64,000 nucleotides of DNA from the NCBI RefSeq assembly GCF_001542915.1, contig NZ_LNNH01000010.1, forward strand, positions 181,039 to 245,038, in the 5' to 3' direction. Positions 47,693-56,501 of this stretch are shown here, in pieces. Each line of letters begins with the position of its first letter. Positions within the stretch are counted from its first letter, which is position 1. The notes beneath the pieces were generated by a model. It was given only the letters and a program-made list of their open reading frames with translations, made no database searches and was not told the origin of the DNA. The translations under genes were made by a program, and so were the position numbers. Origin of the DNA: Peribacillus simplex. GTDB lineage: Bacteria > Bacillota > Bacilli > Bacillales > DSM-1321.

Positions 47693-48400
47693 CTACAAAG
47701 CGTATTCATTCCATAACCAAGCCCTCAATAAGGCACTTACTTTTTCTGGCTGCTCTAACGTACTTAAATGACCTGAATGATTCACGATTTCCAGTCTCGC
47801 TTCCCGGATATTTTCTTGCAGGAATTCAGACATATGGACAGGGCACACGACGTCTTCCTTTCCTGTCAGAATCATGGTCGGACATTCAATGGAGGAAAGA
47901 ATGGGGCGCTGGTCAGAGCGAGTCATCACGGCTTTTAACTGATTGATATACCCTGCTTTACCGACTTTCTCAGCCATTTCGATAATCGTTGAGACCAATG
48001 CTTCATCATTTCTCCGGTCTGGATGGATCAACACCGGCAGCAGGTGGTTGTGTGTAATATCGAGGAATAGACCGTTATCGGCCATTTCGATGAGCCTCTC
48101 CCAGCCTGAGATTTGTTCAGGTTGGGGAGGATATGGATTTGTATCGAGCAACGCTAGCTTTAGGACCCGCTCCGGTGCGATTCGCATGATTTCAAGAGAG
48201 ATGATGCCGCCCAGTGATAACCCCGCAAGGGCAAACCGATCAGGTGCCTCTTTCAATACCGACTTTGCCATGCCCTCGATCGTATCAGCTTTGGACACAT
48301 CACATACTTTTACATCTGCAAGATCCGATAGTTTCAGCGATTCCCATAAACGTTCATCACAAAGCGTTCCAGGAAGCAGAATGAGCGGTACCTTTTGCAT
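47693..48400 (-). CDS. alpha/beta hydrolase
   Basis: A 235-residue serine hydrolase: opening LILLPGTLCDERLW, nucleophile elbow AGLSLGG, aspartate in LTGKEDVVCP and histidine in IVNHSGHLSTLEQPE. It resembles MhpC/carboxylesterase-like lactone or ester hydrolases. The ATG lies two bases after the cupin stop, so the two are translationally coupled. It may hydrolyse an ester, lactone or ring-cleavage product in the pathway. Confidence 0.82.
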   Translation of the reverse strand: MQKVPLILLPGTLCDERLWESLKLSDLADVKVCDVSKADTIEGMAKSVLKEAPDRFALAGLSLGGIISLEIMRIAPERVLKLALLDTNPYPPQPEQISGWERLIEMADNGLFLDITHNHLLPVLIHPDRRNDEALVSTIIEMAEKVGKAGYINQLKAVMTRSDQRPILSSIECPTMILTGKEDVVCPVHMSEFLQENIREARLEIVNHSGHLSTLEQPEKVSALLRAWLWNEYAL

Positions 48401-48402
48401 GC

Positions 48403-49026
48403 TTATTTTTCACCCATTTTCAATTTATCGGCGATTTCCTTTTCAAGTTCTTCGAAGTTATCCGGTTTAATCATTTTTCCTAATTCATTGGCGTGGAAGC
48501 CATATTTAGCAGCATCTTTAATCACTTTTGGCGACCAGTAAGGGTCTTTTCCATCAAATACTTGATGTTGTTCAAGCACGGCAAAGATCCAGGCATCTTC
48601 TTCACTGATGTTTTCGAAGCCTCTCCATAAACCTGGCGGCAAGGAAATCAAGTCCCATTGCTCGATGATCGTTTCACCATCAATTTCATCCGGTCCTTTT
48701 CCCCAGTAAAAACGCCATTTCCCTGAAAGAGGAAGGAAGGATTCAATATAGTCATGCGTATGGTAAGCGGGTCCGTTGCCTTTCTGGGCCTTCACCATTC
48801 CGATTTGAAAACCATGCGGCTCCGTAATCTCCGGTGTGAAGTTATCATTTTCACTTGCTGTATCCCCGATTAATGTATAGTTGAGGCGTTGATGTCCTGG
48901 AATGATGCTGTCGATGAACATAAGCGGTATTCCTTTTGCTTTCATTTGATCGAAACGGACGATCCAATTGTTTTCCATTTCCTCATTCGTTACCGCTTTT
49001 TTCACTTTTGGCTCTTGTACTGTCAT
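48403..49026 (-). CDS. cupin-domain protein
   Basis: A 207-residue single-cupin protein. Metal-binding motif 1 appears as YHTHDYIESFLPLSGKWRFYWG and motif 2 region as EQWDLISLPPGLWRGFEN. It could be an isomerase, dioxygenase or small-molecule-binding protein; its substrate is unknown. ATG 49026 follows AAGGGGAAATTAAA. In the catabolic operon, 47 bases after the aldehyde dehydrogenase. Confidence 0.75.
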   Translation of the reverse strand: MTVQEPKVKKAVTNEEMENNWIVRFDQMKAKGIPLMFIDSIIPGHQRLNYTLIGDTASENDNFTPEITEPHGFQIGMVKAQKGNGPAYHTHDYIESFLPLSGKWRFYWGKGPDEIDGETIIEQWDLISLPPGLWRGFENISEEDAWIFAVLEQHQVFDGKDPYWSPKVIKDAAKYGFHANELGKMIKPDNFEELEKEIADKLKMGEK

Positions 49027-49073
49027 TTTAATTTCCCCTTCCATCTTCGTTATTTTTTAAAATTTCAATTTAT

Positions 49074-50510
49074 TCAAAGCGTAAAGACGGCAAGCTTCAA
49101 TTCCGTCATTTCCTCCACTGAATATTTAACCCCTTCTTTGCCCGTGCCGCTGTTTTTCACACCGCCATATGGCATATGGTCAACCCTGAATGATGGGATA
49201 TCATTCACGATGACACCGCCCACTTCCAGCCGCTCGACCGCATCGAACGCTTTTGGCATCGAAGTTGTATACACCCCTGCTTGAAGGCCGTATAAGGAAT
49301 CATTGACAAGGTCGATGGCTTCATCCCAGGTTTTATAGGCGTTCACTGACACGATTGGCGCAAATGCTTCTTGACAGCTTACTTCCTGTGTTGACCCTGC
49401 ATTTTTGATAATGGTTGGATGAAGGACTGCATCTGTTCTTTGCCCGCCATAAACGATTTCCGTTCCAGCCATTCTAGCCGATTCAATCCACTTTTCCACA
49501 CGTTCCGCTTCATTGATATGAATTAGTGCGGAAAGGTCTGTATCTTCGGATTCCGGATCGCCCATTTTAAGCTGCTTCGTCTTTTCAGTGAATTTTTGTA
49601 AAAATGCTTCATGTAAATCTTCTTGAACATAAATTCGCTGGATCGAGATGCATACCTGACCGGAATAAGCAAAGGAACCCTCGACACAACGCGCTGCAAC
49701 GGCATCCAAGTCATCAGCACTGTCTATGATGACAGCTGAATTGGAACCAAGCTCCAATGTCACTTTTTTCAAACCCGCTTTTTCTTTGATTCCCAAACCG
49801 ACGTCGACACTTCCTGTAAACGTAACCATTTTAATTCTGGGATCAGTGACCAAAACATCGCCGACGACGCTTCCCTTACCTGTGACGACATTGAGAGCTC
49901 CTTTAGGCAAGCCTGCTTCTTCAAAGATTTTCGCGGCCATGATTGCGCTTAACGGCGTTTGTGAAGCTGGCTTTAATATGACTGCGTTACCTGCAGCAAA
50001 CGCAGGGCCCAGCTTATGTGCCGCTAAATTAAACGGAAAGTTAAAGGGTGTGATCGCCGCAATGACGCCAAGCGGTTCACGCTTCGTATAAGCGAAACGG
50101 CCTTTGCCGTTTTTAGCGGCATCCATCGGAATCGTTTCACCATGGATCCGTTTTGCTTCCTCCGCCGCAAACTTATACGTCTCGATCGTGCGGAGGATTT
50201 CCCCCCTTGCGGCCTTCAATGGCTTGGCATTCTCTTTAGCGAGTATTAATGCACATTCCTCAAGTCTTTCCTGAAATAGTGCGGCTGCGCGTTCCAAAAT
50301 GGTTGAACGCTCAAGCGCCGTTAGCTTTCTCATTTCCTTCGCACCACGTTCGGCACATTCGATCGCGTTTAAAACGGTTTCCCTTTCTGCCAAAGGAACT
50401 TGTGCGATCACCTTACCGGAGAAAGGAGACCGAAGCTCGTAATGATTGTTTCCTTCCAGCCACTCGCCCCCGATGAATAATTTCTTTCTATCAGAATCTG
50501 TACCAATCAA
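49074..50510 (-). CDS. NAD(P)-dependent aldehyde dehydrogenase
   Basis: A 478-residue aldehyde dehydrogenase. It has ITPFNFPFNLAAHKLGPAFAAGNAVILKPASQTP, FTGSVDVG, the glutamate in VTLELGSNSAVI and the catalytic cysteine in SFAYSGQVCISIQR. It resembles lactaldehyde/succinate-semialdehyde/phosphonoformaldehyde-type enzymes. The frame opens at 50570 but would overlap the ADH gene; TTG 50510, one base after the ADH stop and behind GGAGGGAAACTAAG, gives a family-like start (FIGGEW). Confidence 0.86.
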   Translation of the reverse strand: MIGTDSDRKKLFIGGEWLEGNNHYELRSPFSGKVIAQVPLAERETVLNAIECAERGAKEMRKLTALERSTILERAAALFQERLEECALILAKENAKPLKAARGEILRTIETYKFAAEEAKRIHGETIPMDAAKNGKGRFAYTKREPLGVIAAITPFNFPFNLAAHKLGPAFAAGNAVILKPASQTPLSAIMAAKIFEEAGLPKGALNVVTGKGSVVGDVLVTDPRIKMVTFTGSVDVGLGIKEKAGLKKVTLELGSNSAVIIDSADDLDAVAARCVEGSFAYSGQVCISIQRIYVQEDLHEAFLQKFTEKTKQLKMGDPESEDTDLSALIHINEAERVEKWIESARMAGTEIVYGGQRTDAVLHPTIIKNAGSTQEVSCQEAFAPIVSVNAYKTWDEAIDLVNDSLYGLQAGVYTTSMPKAFDAVERLEVGGVIVNDIPSFRVDHMPYGGVKNSGTGKEGVKYSVEEMTELKLAVFTL

Positions 50511-50511
50511 C

Positions 50512-51708
50512 TTAGTTTCCCTCCCTTCCTTTAAAGGCGCTTTGATAGATTCCAAGAATCTTTTGTTCATTTAGCTTATAAGGAGTATTCGATAGCAAGC
50601 GATCGATTTTAGCAGCTTGTTCCGCCATCATCGGTAATGAGCCTTCATCGATCCCCAGTTCAGATAACGATGTTGGTAAATCCAGATCCTCCAGAAGCTG
50701 ATACATGTAATCAACAACTGCCTTCAATGCTTGATGCGGTCGTGATTTGTAATCACCCAGCTGTAAAAAGGTCGCTACTTCAATCATTTCTTCCGTACAT
50801 GTTTTTCCGATTACTTCGAAAACAAATGGCATTAAGAGAGCATTTGCGACTCCATGCTCAATATGGAATGTTCCGCCTAGCGGATAGGCGAGTGCGTGCA
50901 CCGCCCCAACCCCCGCATTGGCAAGGGCCACTCCCGCAAGCGAGCTTACCCAGCTCATCCCGATCCGCGCCTCTAAGTCACTTCCATTGTGGACAGCTCC
51001 CGTAATGTTCGAAGTGAATAGCTTCATCGCCTTTTCAGAGTAAACCTTCGTGAGCGGTGTCGACTTGATGGCGATATACGATTCAATCGCATGGGTAAAC
51101 GCATCCACCCCTGATGCCGCGGTCACTCGAGGCGGGCAGGAAATGGTCAGCTCCGGATCGATGATGGCTGCATCAGGAAGGAACACTGGACTTACCAGCC
51201 CTCTTTTGACTTGCTGCTCTTCATCGCCGAAAATGGCATTCATCGTCACTTCCGAACCTGTTCCGGAGGTTGTCGGCAGAAGGATGCATTTCACCATTCT
51301 CGATTTGATCGTTTCCTCCCCATTTAAATAGGGAGCCAAATTGTCTTTTCCGCATAAAGCGGCTGTTGCTTTGGCGACATCCAGCGCACTTCCCCCGCCA
51401 ATCCCGATGATCAAGTCGCAATTCTCGGCTTGAAGCGTTTCTACGGCATCCTGCAATAGCTGAAACGTTGGCTCGCCGGCAATATTCGTATACGTGACGG
51501 TTGGAATGGAAAGCGGTTCAATCAAATCGACCACTCTTTGGACTACGCCTACCTTTTCAAGCCCTTTGTCACTAACGATCGCCACCTTCCTGGAACCAAG
51601 CGTTTCTATTTCTTTCACCAATGTTGCAAATGCCCCGGCACCGAATCGGAAAACGGCAGGCATTCGAAAATCATGGCTCATATGATGCCTATATTGATTA
51701 ATTGACAT
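50512..51708 (-). CDS. iron-containing alcohol dehydrogenase
   Basis: A 398-residue group III alcohol dehydrogenase: NAD motif IIGIGGGSALDVAKA, TTSGTGSEVT, and metal-ligand segments SGVDAFTHAIESY, GVGAVHALAYPLGG and FHIEHGVANALLMP. The start has AAAGGAGGATGAAAC. A LacI-type palindrome lies 13-30 bases before the ATG. Oxidises or reduces an alcohol/aldehyde pair of the pathway; the substrate is not known. Confidence 0.86.
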   Translation of the reverse strand: MSINQYRHHMSHDFRMPAVFRFGAGAFATLVKEIETLGSRKVAIVSDKGLEKVGVVQRVVDLIEPLSIPTVTYTNIAGEPTFQLLQDAVETLQAENCDLIIGIGGGSALDVAKATAALCGKDNLAPYLNGEETIKSRMVKCILLPTTSGTGSEVTMNAIFGDEEQQVKRGLVSPVFLPDAAIIDPELTISCPPRVTAASGVDAFTHAIESYIAIKSTPLTKVYSEKAMKLFTSNITGAVHNGSDLEARIGMSWVSSLAGVALANAGVGAVHALAYPLGGTFHIEHGVANALLMPFVFEVIGKTCTEEMIEVATFLQLGDYKSRPHQALKAVVDYMYQLLEDLDLPTSLSELGIDEGSLPMMAEQAAKIDRLLSNTPYKLNEQKILGIYQSAFKGREGN

Positions 51709-51720
51709 GTTTCATCCTCC

Positions 51721-51738
51721 TTTGAATACGTATTCAAA
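51721..51738. promoter_or_regulatory. LacI-type operator, copy 1
   Basis: Perfect 18-base palindrome TTTGAATACGTATTCAAA between the SDR stop and the ADH ribosome site. Confidence 0.8.
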
Positions 51739-51743
51739 AAAAC

Positions 51744-52523
51744 TCACCAGACGGTCCACCCGCCATCAATCACCAAGGTTTGGCCCGTCATCATATCCGA
51801 ACTTCGTGATGCCAGATAGAGCACACCTCCGAATAGGTCTTCCGATTTGGCAAGCCTGCCAAGAGGGATCCTCCCCAATACTTCGCGTCTAAAGGCTTCA
51901 TCTGCAAACATCGGCTTTGTCATCGGTGTCTCTATGAAAGTCGGGGCTATGGCATTGACATTGATTTGATGGGGCGCCCACTCTATTGCCAGCGCTTTCG
52001 TAAGCTGGGTGATTCCCCCTTTGCTGGAGGAATAGGCTGCCCGCTTGTAATAGCCGACAAACGCCATTTGCGAGGACATATTGATGATTTTCCCTTTTTT
52101 CTGGTTGATCATATACTTGCCTGCTGCTTGACTCGTGAAGAATACACTCTTTAAATTAATGTCCAACACCTTATCCCAATCTTGTGGTGTTAACTCTTCC
52201 GCTGGCTTTGCCACATTGATTCCTGCGTTATTTATTAAAATATCGAGCTGACCGAAATGCTTGTAGATTCCATCCATCATCTGTGCCGTGTCTTCCACCT
52301 TCGTTAAATCAAAAGGAACGGGTAAAACATTCACACCGATTCGTTCAATTTCATGTGCAGCTTCTTCGAGTTGCTCTTTATTGCGGGCAACTATGGCGAT
52401 ATGGGCCCCGGCCTGCGCAAGGGTTTTGGCCAACTCTTTGCCGATCCCCTTACTTGCGCCGGTTATGATCGCCACTTTACCGTTTAAATGAAATATTTGA
52501 TTAATGTCCAATCTATCACCCAT
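51744..52523 (-). CDS. SDR-family oxidoreductase
   Basis: A 259-residue NAD(P)-dependent dehydrogenase of the gluconate-5-dehydrogenase/3-oxoacyl-ACP-reductase type: TGASKGIG at 21-28, NNAGINVAKPAEELTPQDWDKVLDINLKSVFF, serine in INMSSQMA, YSSSK and IAPTFIETPMTKPM. The frame opens at 52568, inside the leader next to the operator; the ATG 52523 (MGDRLDINQIFHLNGK) is the more usual start. First structural gene after the LacI regulator. Confidence 0.82.
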   Translation of the reverse strand: MGDRLDINQIFHLNGKVAIITGASKGIGKELAKTLAQAGAHIAIVARNKEQLEEAAHEIERIGVNVLPVPFDLTKVEDTAQMMDGIYKHFGQLDILINNAGINVAKPAEELTPQDWDKVLDINLKSVFFTSQAAGKYMINQKKGKIINMSSQMAFVGYYKRAAYSSSKGGITQLTKALAIEWAPHQINVNAIAPTFIETPMTKPMFADEAFRREVLGRIPLGRLAKSEDLFGGVLYLASRSSDMMTGQTLVIDGGWTVW

Positions 52524-52573
52524 CTTTATCTCATCGAAGAGATTTTTGTAAATTCCGGAATGAAGCATTTGCC

Positions 52574-52591
52574 TTTGAATACGTATTCAAA
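52574..52591. promoter_or_regulatory. LacI-type operator, copy 2
   Basis: TTTGAATACGTATTCAAA, identical to copy 1, about 40 bases downstream of the -10 box at 52.63 kb, where it could block elongation or initiation. Confidence 0.8.
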
Positions 52592-52627
52592 AAATGGGAT
52601 GCAGTGTTTTAATCGATTACAAACTAA

Positions 52628-52656
52628 AATATATACAACTTTCCGACTTTTGTAAA
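52628..52656 (-). promoter_or_regulatory. sigma-A promoter of the catabolic operon
   Basis: TTTACA (52651-52656), 17-base spacer, TATATT (52628-52633). Confidence 0.7.
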
Positions 52657-52730
52657 TAGTTAGATTATTTTTTTACGAAGAAATTTTCAACAAACATACT
52701 TGAGGACCACCCCAAAGCCGGTCATGACAC

Positions 52731-53759
52731 TCAGTCTTGTTTTGGGGCGGGTCCCGTTGTACGGCGGATCATCAATTCAGGCTCAAGGAATATTTGGATC
52801 GATGCCGCTGCTTCTTCTTCTTTATGTTCAATTAGATATATCAGTTTCTCCAAAGCCGTCAACGACATTTCATCCATTTTTTGCGATATGGTGGTCAGCC
52901 CGATGAATTCATTGGAAGCTAGCCTTATATTATCAAACCCGACAACGGACAAATCATCCGGGATTTTCATATCGAGGCTGGAAGCTGCACCTAAAACGGC
53001 GAGGGCCATTTGATCGGATGCGGCGATGATTGCTGTCGGCCTGTCTTTTTTCTTCAGCAGTTTTTTCGTGAATGAATAAATTTTATCATAGGAAAATTCA
53101 CTACTGAAAATCAAATCGTCATCGATTGCATATCCATTGTCCGTAAGCTCTTGTTTATAGCCCATCGTTCGTTCATAAGTCGCTAAGTATTTGGAAGGCC
53201 CGGATATTTTCGCAATTTTTTCATGTCCTAATCCCAATAGGTGCTGGACGGCTACCCTCGCCCCTTTATTATTGTCCATGACGATAAAGTTCACATCCTC
53301 GATATCCAGGAAGCTATTATATAATAATACCGGAAATCCATTATCATGTAATTTCTTGATTTTTTCAGTATAGTTTTTACTCACACTTGTGAGGATGATT
53401 CCGTCCACCCGCTTACCAATCAGCAAATTAATCGCCTGCTCCAGGTTTTCATCTTTATGACCGGTATTGTATACGATTACATCATATTTCAATTGCTGGG
53501 CCCTTTCGATGATGACCTCGGCCGTTTCGGCAAAGAACGGATTGGAAATGCTCCCCAATATCAACCCTATCGACTTCGTTCTTTTTTCAACAAGGCTTCG
53601 GGCAATTTCATCCCTTGTGAACCCCAGTTCTTCAATGACAGCCAGAACCTTTTCACGGGTATGCTTCTTAATATAGGGATAGTCATTCAACACCCTCGAA
53701 ACAGTTGACTGTGAAACACCAGCAATTCTTGCCACATCTTCTGTCGTCAATCTTTTCAT
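52731..53759 (-). CDS. LacI-family transcriptional regulator
   Basis: A 342-residue regulator: LacI helix-turn-helix at 4-26 (LTTEDVARIAGVSQSTVSRVLN), hinge, and a periplasmic-binding-protein-like effector domain (IGLILGSISNPFFAETAEVI; GFDNIRLASNEFIGLTTISQ). It lies directly upstream of the catabolic operon on the same strand and is the obvious candidate to bind the three TTTGAATACGYATTCAAA palindromes, which have the central CG usual for LacI operators. The effector is probably a pathway substrate or intermediate. AAAGGA precedes the start. Confidence 0.87.
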   Translation of the reverse strand: MKRLTTEDVARIAGVSQSTVSRVLNDYPYIKKHTREKVLAVIEELGFTRDEIARSLVEKRTKSIGLILGSISNPFFAETAEVIIERAQQLKYDVIVYNTGHKDENLEQAINLLIGKRVDGIILTSVSKNYTEKIKKLHDNGFPVLLYNSFLDIEDVNFIVMDNNKGARVAVQHLLGLGHEKIAKISGPSKYLATYERTMGYKQELTDNGYAIDDDLIFSSEFSYDKIYSFTKKLLKKKDRPTAIIAASDQMALAVLGAASSLDMKIPDDLSVVGFDNIRLASNEFIGLTTISQKMDEMSLTALEKLIYLIEHKEEEAAASIQIFLEPELMIRRTTGPAPKQD

Positions 53760-53920
53760 ACTTATAAAATCCTTTCTACGCTTACAAATTGTTATCCTGA
53801 AAAACTAAAAACCTAGATATTTTTCAACCTGAACGGTAATCGATTTCCATCTCTTATAATATATCATAATATTACAAATTTTTCTTCCGGTTATGAAATC
53901 GGTCCTGGCGTCCGTGAAGC

Positions 53921-53947
53921 AAAAAAAGGCCCATCGCTAAAATGGGC
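53921..53947 (-). terminator. terminator of the ascorbate-type PTS operon
   Basis: GCCCAT/ATGGGC stem with T7 on the minus strand, after the HAD gene. Confidence 0.7.
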
Positions 53948-53967
53948 ACAGATCAAACAAGTATGGG

Positions 53968-54813
53968 TCATTGAAACTTTTCCTTCAAAAAGCGATACAG
54001 GCCATCTTCTCTATAGGAATACTCCGTCACTTCATCTGCCTGTTCTTTGACAAGATCAGTGGCGTTTTTCATGGCAATGCAGCGTCCGGCGAATTTAAAG
54101 AGCGGAAGGTCATTTTCACCATCACCCACAGCGAGGATATTTTGGGGCTCCACCTGAAAATGCTTCAGCAATATTTGAACGCCCGTTGCTTTCGAAACGC
54201 CCTCCACGGTCACTTCCACATTATGATGGGTCGAGGATGCTGTTGTGAAAGCATGCTCCTTCTTGATCCATTCCAGCTCGGCTATCCATTTCTCCATGGT
54301 ATGGATGTCATTGCTGAAAAAGTAGATTTTGGCGACGCTGTCAGTATCCATTTGTTCCACCCATTTTATTTTCCCTTCCATTGCCTCCTGTCTTGAGAGC
54401 CATTCATTCTCCTCGACTGTAGCAGGCTTTTGCACCATTCCTTGTTTAACCATATAGCCTTTATCTTTTTTTAACGTCATTCGTGCTCCGTCGTTCGGAT
54501 GCACTTCGTAATACATCTCTTCCGCTCCCGCTTTCGCAACCAATCGCTCCACAAGTTGTGGCGGCAGGGCGTGTTCAATGATCTGATTGCCTTCAATGAA
54601 TGCGGACATCCCATTCGCGGTCACCATGGCATCGACGAGCATATGAGACGGCACAACGTCCTTCAATTCTTCCAGCGTCCTTCCCGTTGCAATGAACACC
54701 AGCTTTCCCCTTTCCCTAAGTTCCCCTATGTACTGGATCAGTGTTTCGTTCACCGTATTGATTTCGTTCAATGTCGTGCCATCCAAATCCAGCACGATTG
54801 CTTCAATCGTCAT
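53968..54813 (-). CDS. HAD-family (Cof-type) sugar phosphatase
   Basis: A 281-residue cytoplasmic phosphatase of the Cof/HAD-IIB group: nucleophile motif D9-x-D11-GTTL, ATGRT, and GDGENDLPLF near the C-terminus, with a C2 cap between. It would dephosphorylate a sugar phosphate, fitting its place as last gene of a PTS operon, 107 bases after the IIC gene. The start is supported by GAGGTGATGTAG. The gap holds a 9-bp CCAGCAGCC/GGCTGTTGG hairpin without a T run. Confidence 0.82.
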   Translation of the reverse strand: MTIEAIVLDLDGTTLNEINTVNETLIQYIGELRERGKLVFIATGRTLEELKDVVPSHMLVDAMVTANGMSAFIEGNQIIEHALPPQLVERLVAKAGAEEMYYEVHPNDGARMTLKKDKGYMVKQGMVQKPATVEENEWLSRQEAMEGKIKWVEQMDTDSVAKIYFFSNDIHTMEKWIAELEWIKKEHAFTTASSTHHNVEVTVEGVSKATGVQILLKHFQVEPQNILAVGDGENDLPLFKFAGRCIAMKNATDLVKEQADEVTEYSYREDGLYRFLKEKFQ

Positions 54814-54920
54814 CTACATCACCTCAGAATTGATCATGAAATGCCAACAGCCCACTCTCATATAGATCATAGGCTGCTGGTTTCGTTCCATTATTTTTCT
54901 TCATAAATCAGTATAACATG

Positions 54921-56189
54921 TTAGGATAATCCTAACAGCTTCATCACACTTAGAATCAGGAGACCGACTACGCCGAAGTCGGAATCACCGAATGTCGTTC
55001 CTTCAAATCCTACATCCCCCAGGAAGACGAGGAGGATCGCCGGCAGGAAGCTAATGATGATACCGTTGGCAAATGATCCGAGCATCGCCCCGCGCCTGCC
55101 GCCTGTGGCATTTCCGAACACACCCGCTGCCGCCCCGGTAAAGAAATGGGGAACGAGTCCCGGAACGATGACCTTCAGTCCGATTACCGGAAGAAGGAAC
55201 ATCGACAATAACCCAGCTATAAAGCTGAATAGGAACCCAATGATCACGGCATTCGGTGCGAATGGAAAGATGGTCGGACAATCCAGCGCAGGTTTTGTGT
55301 TTGGCGCGACTTTATCCGCGATCCCCTTGAAGGCTGGGACGATCTCGGCAATCAGCATCCGTACCCCTGCAAGAATGATGTAGACGCCGGCTGCAAATGT
55401 GATTGCCTGGATGAAAGAAAATACGATGAAGTTCGAGCCGCCGGATAATTTTGTTTCGATATAATCCTGCCCGGCAAACAATGCGACGATCACGAAGAAA
55501 ATCGTCATGGTTAGGGAGACAGCGACCGATGTGTCCCTCAAGAATCCCAACGATTTAGGCACTTTGATTTGCTCCGTCGTTCTTTCCTTGTTGCCAAACC
55601 ATTTTCCGACGGTTGCAGAAACGAAATATCCAATCGTCCCGAAGTGGCCGATGGCAAAATCATCGCTTCCGGTGATTTTCCGCACGTATGGCTGAAGGAG
55701 CGCAGGGAACAACACCATGCATGCCCCCAACAGAATGGAACCGACCAAGATGAGCGCAACGCCGTCAAGCCCGCCGACCGATAGGGTGACAGCAAGTAAA
55801 CAAGCCATGAATAAGGTATGGTGTCCCGTCAAGAATATATATTTAAATGGCGTGAAGCGTGCTAGTAAAACATTGACGACCATCCCAAAAACCATGATCA
55901 AGGCAGTCGAAGTCCCAAAATCACTTTGTGCCGCGGCAACAATGGCTTCGTTATTCGGGATGACGCCTTGAACATTAAAGGCATGATCGAACATTTGGCT
56001 GAATATATCAAGGGCGCCGATGAGTACGGCCGCACCCGCTCCAATGATGATGAAGCCCATAACGGTTTTTAGCGTTCCAGATACAACATCCGCAGCAGCT
56101 TTCCGTTGTAACAGCAAGCCGACTAGCGCAAACAGCCCGACCAGTATCGATGGTGTACCCAAGATGTCATTCATGATAAGCTCCAGCAT
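54921..56189 (-). CDS. ulaA: PTS ascorbate-family IIC permease (UlaA-like)
   Basis: A 422-residue membrane permease of the SgaT/UlaA family with about 11 hydrophobic segments. Typical pieces: GTPSILVGLFALVGLLLQRK near the N-terminus, MGFIIIGAGAAVLIGAL, FLTGHHTLFMACLL and GLVPHFFTGAAAGVFGNATGGRRG. It imports a sugar acid such as L-ascorbate with phosphorylation by the IIB proteins encoded just upstream. No ulaD/E/F-type catabolic genes adjoin, so ascorbate itself is unproven. The start is supported by GAGGGGGAGAGGCA. Confidence 0.87.
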   Translation of the reverse strand: MLELIMNDILGTPSILVGLFALVGLLLQRKAAADVVSGTLKTVMGFIIIGAGAAVLIGALDIFSQMFDHAFNVQGVIPNNEAIVAAAQSDFGTSTALIMVFGMVVNVLLARFTPFKYIFLTGHHTLFMACLLAVTLSVGGLDGVALILVGSILLGACMVLFPALLQPYVRKITGSDDFAIGHFGTIGYFVSATVGKWFGNKERTTEQIKVPKSLGFLRDTSVAVSLTMTIFFVIVALFAGQDYIETKLSGGSNFIVFSFIQAITFAAGVYIILAGVRMLIAEIVPAFKGIADKVAPNTKPALDCPTIFPFAPNAVIIGFLFSFIAGLLSMFLLPVIGLKVIVPGLVPHFFTGAAAGVFGNATGGRRGAMLGSFANGIIISFLPAILLVFLGDVGFEGTTFGDSDFGVVGLLILSVMKLLGLS

Positions 56190-56220
56190 TGCCTCTCCCC
56201 CTCTTCTTTATCTTTTCTTC

Positions 56221-56487
56221 TTATAGATGTGAAGCTAATTTCGATGTAATTTCAGGAATGCTCATCATGTTTTCCAGGGTGACGATCGTACGCGTCCCAT
56301 CATCCAGCTGACCGACAATATCCGCAGCACCGAGGAATATATCCGCCTGAATCGTTTTGGCCGATGCCAGATCCGTATGATCCACTTCCGCCGCCTTCCC
56401 CATTTCCGTTAACGCCTTTTTCACATTCATCTCCATGATGAAGCTGCTGCCCAATCCGTTCCCGCATACTACCATGATTTTTTTCAT
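56221..56487 (-). CDS. PTS IIB protein, tandem copy 2
   Basis: An 88-residue lactose/ascorbate-type IIB with the phospho-cysteine C8 in VVCGNGLGSS. It differs from the gene 14 bases upstream by only a few residues before the C-terminal tail (A32 for T32, I for V after SAKT, T for K after SIPEI, tail ASHL for EVHIG). The start is supported by AAAAGGAGAGATTGAT. It passes phosphate from the EIIA domain of the neighbouring activator to sugar entering through IIC. Confidence 0.88.
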   Translation of the reverse strand: MKKIMVVCGNGLGSSFIMEMNVKKALTEMGKAAEVDHTDLASAKTIQADIFLGAADIVGQLDDGTRTIVTLENMMSIPEITSKLASHL

Positions 56488-56501
56488 ATCAATCTCTCCT
56501 T

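Noticed and set aside
41220-50510. Known sulfopropanediol (DHPS) degradation cluster
   Set aside because: The HisD homologue recalls HpsN, but no sulfo-lyase or sulfonate transporter is present, and the aldolase and SnoaL genes do not belong to that route.
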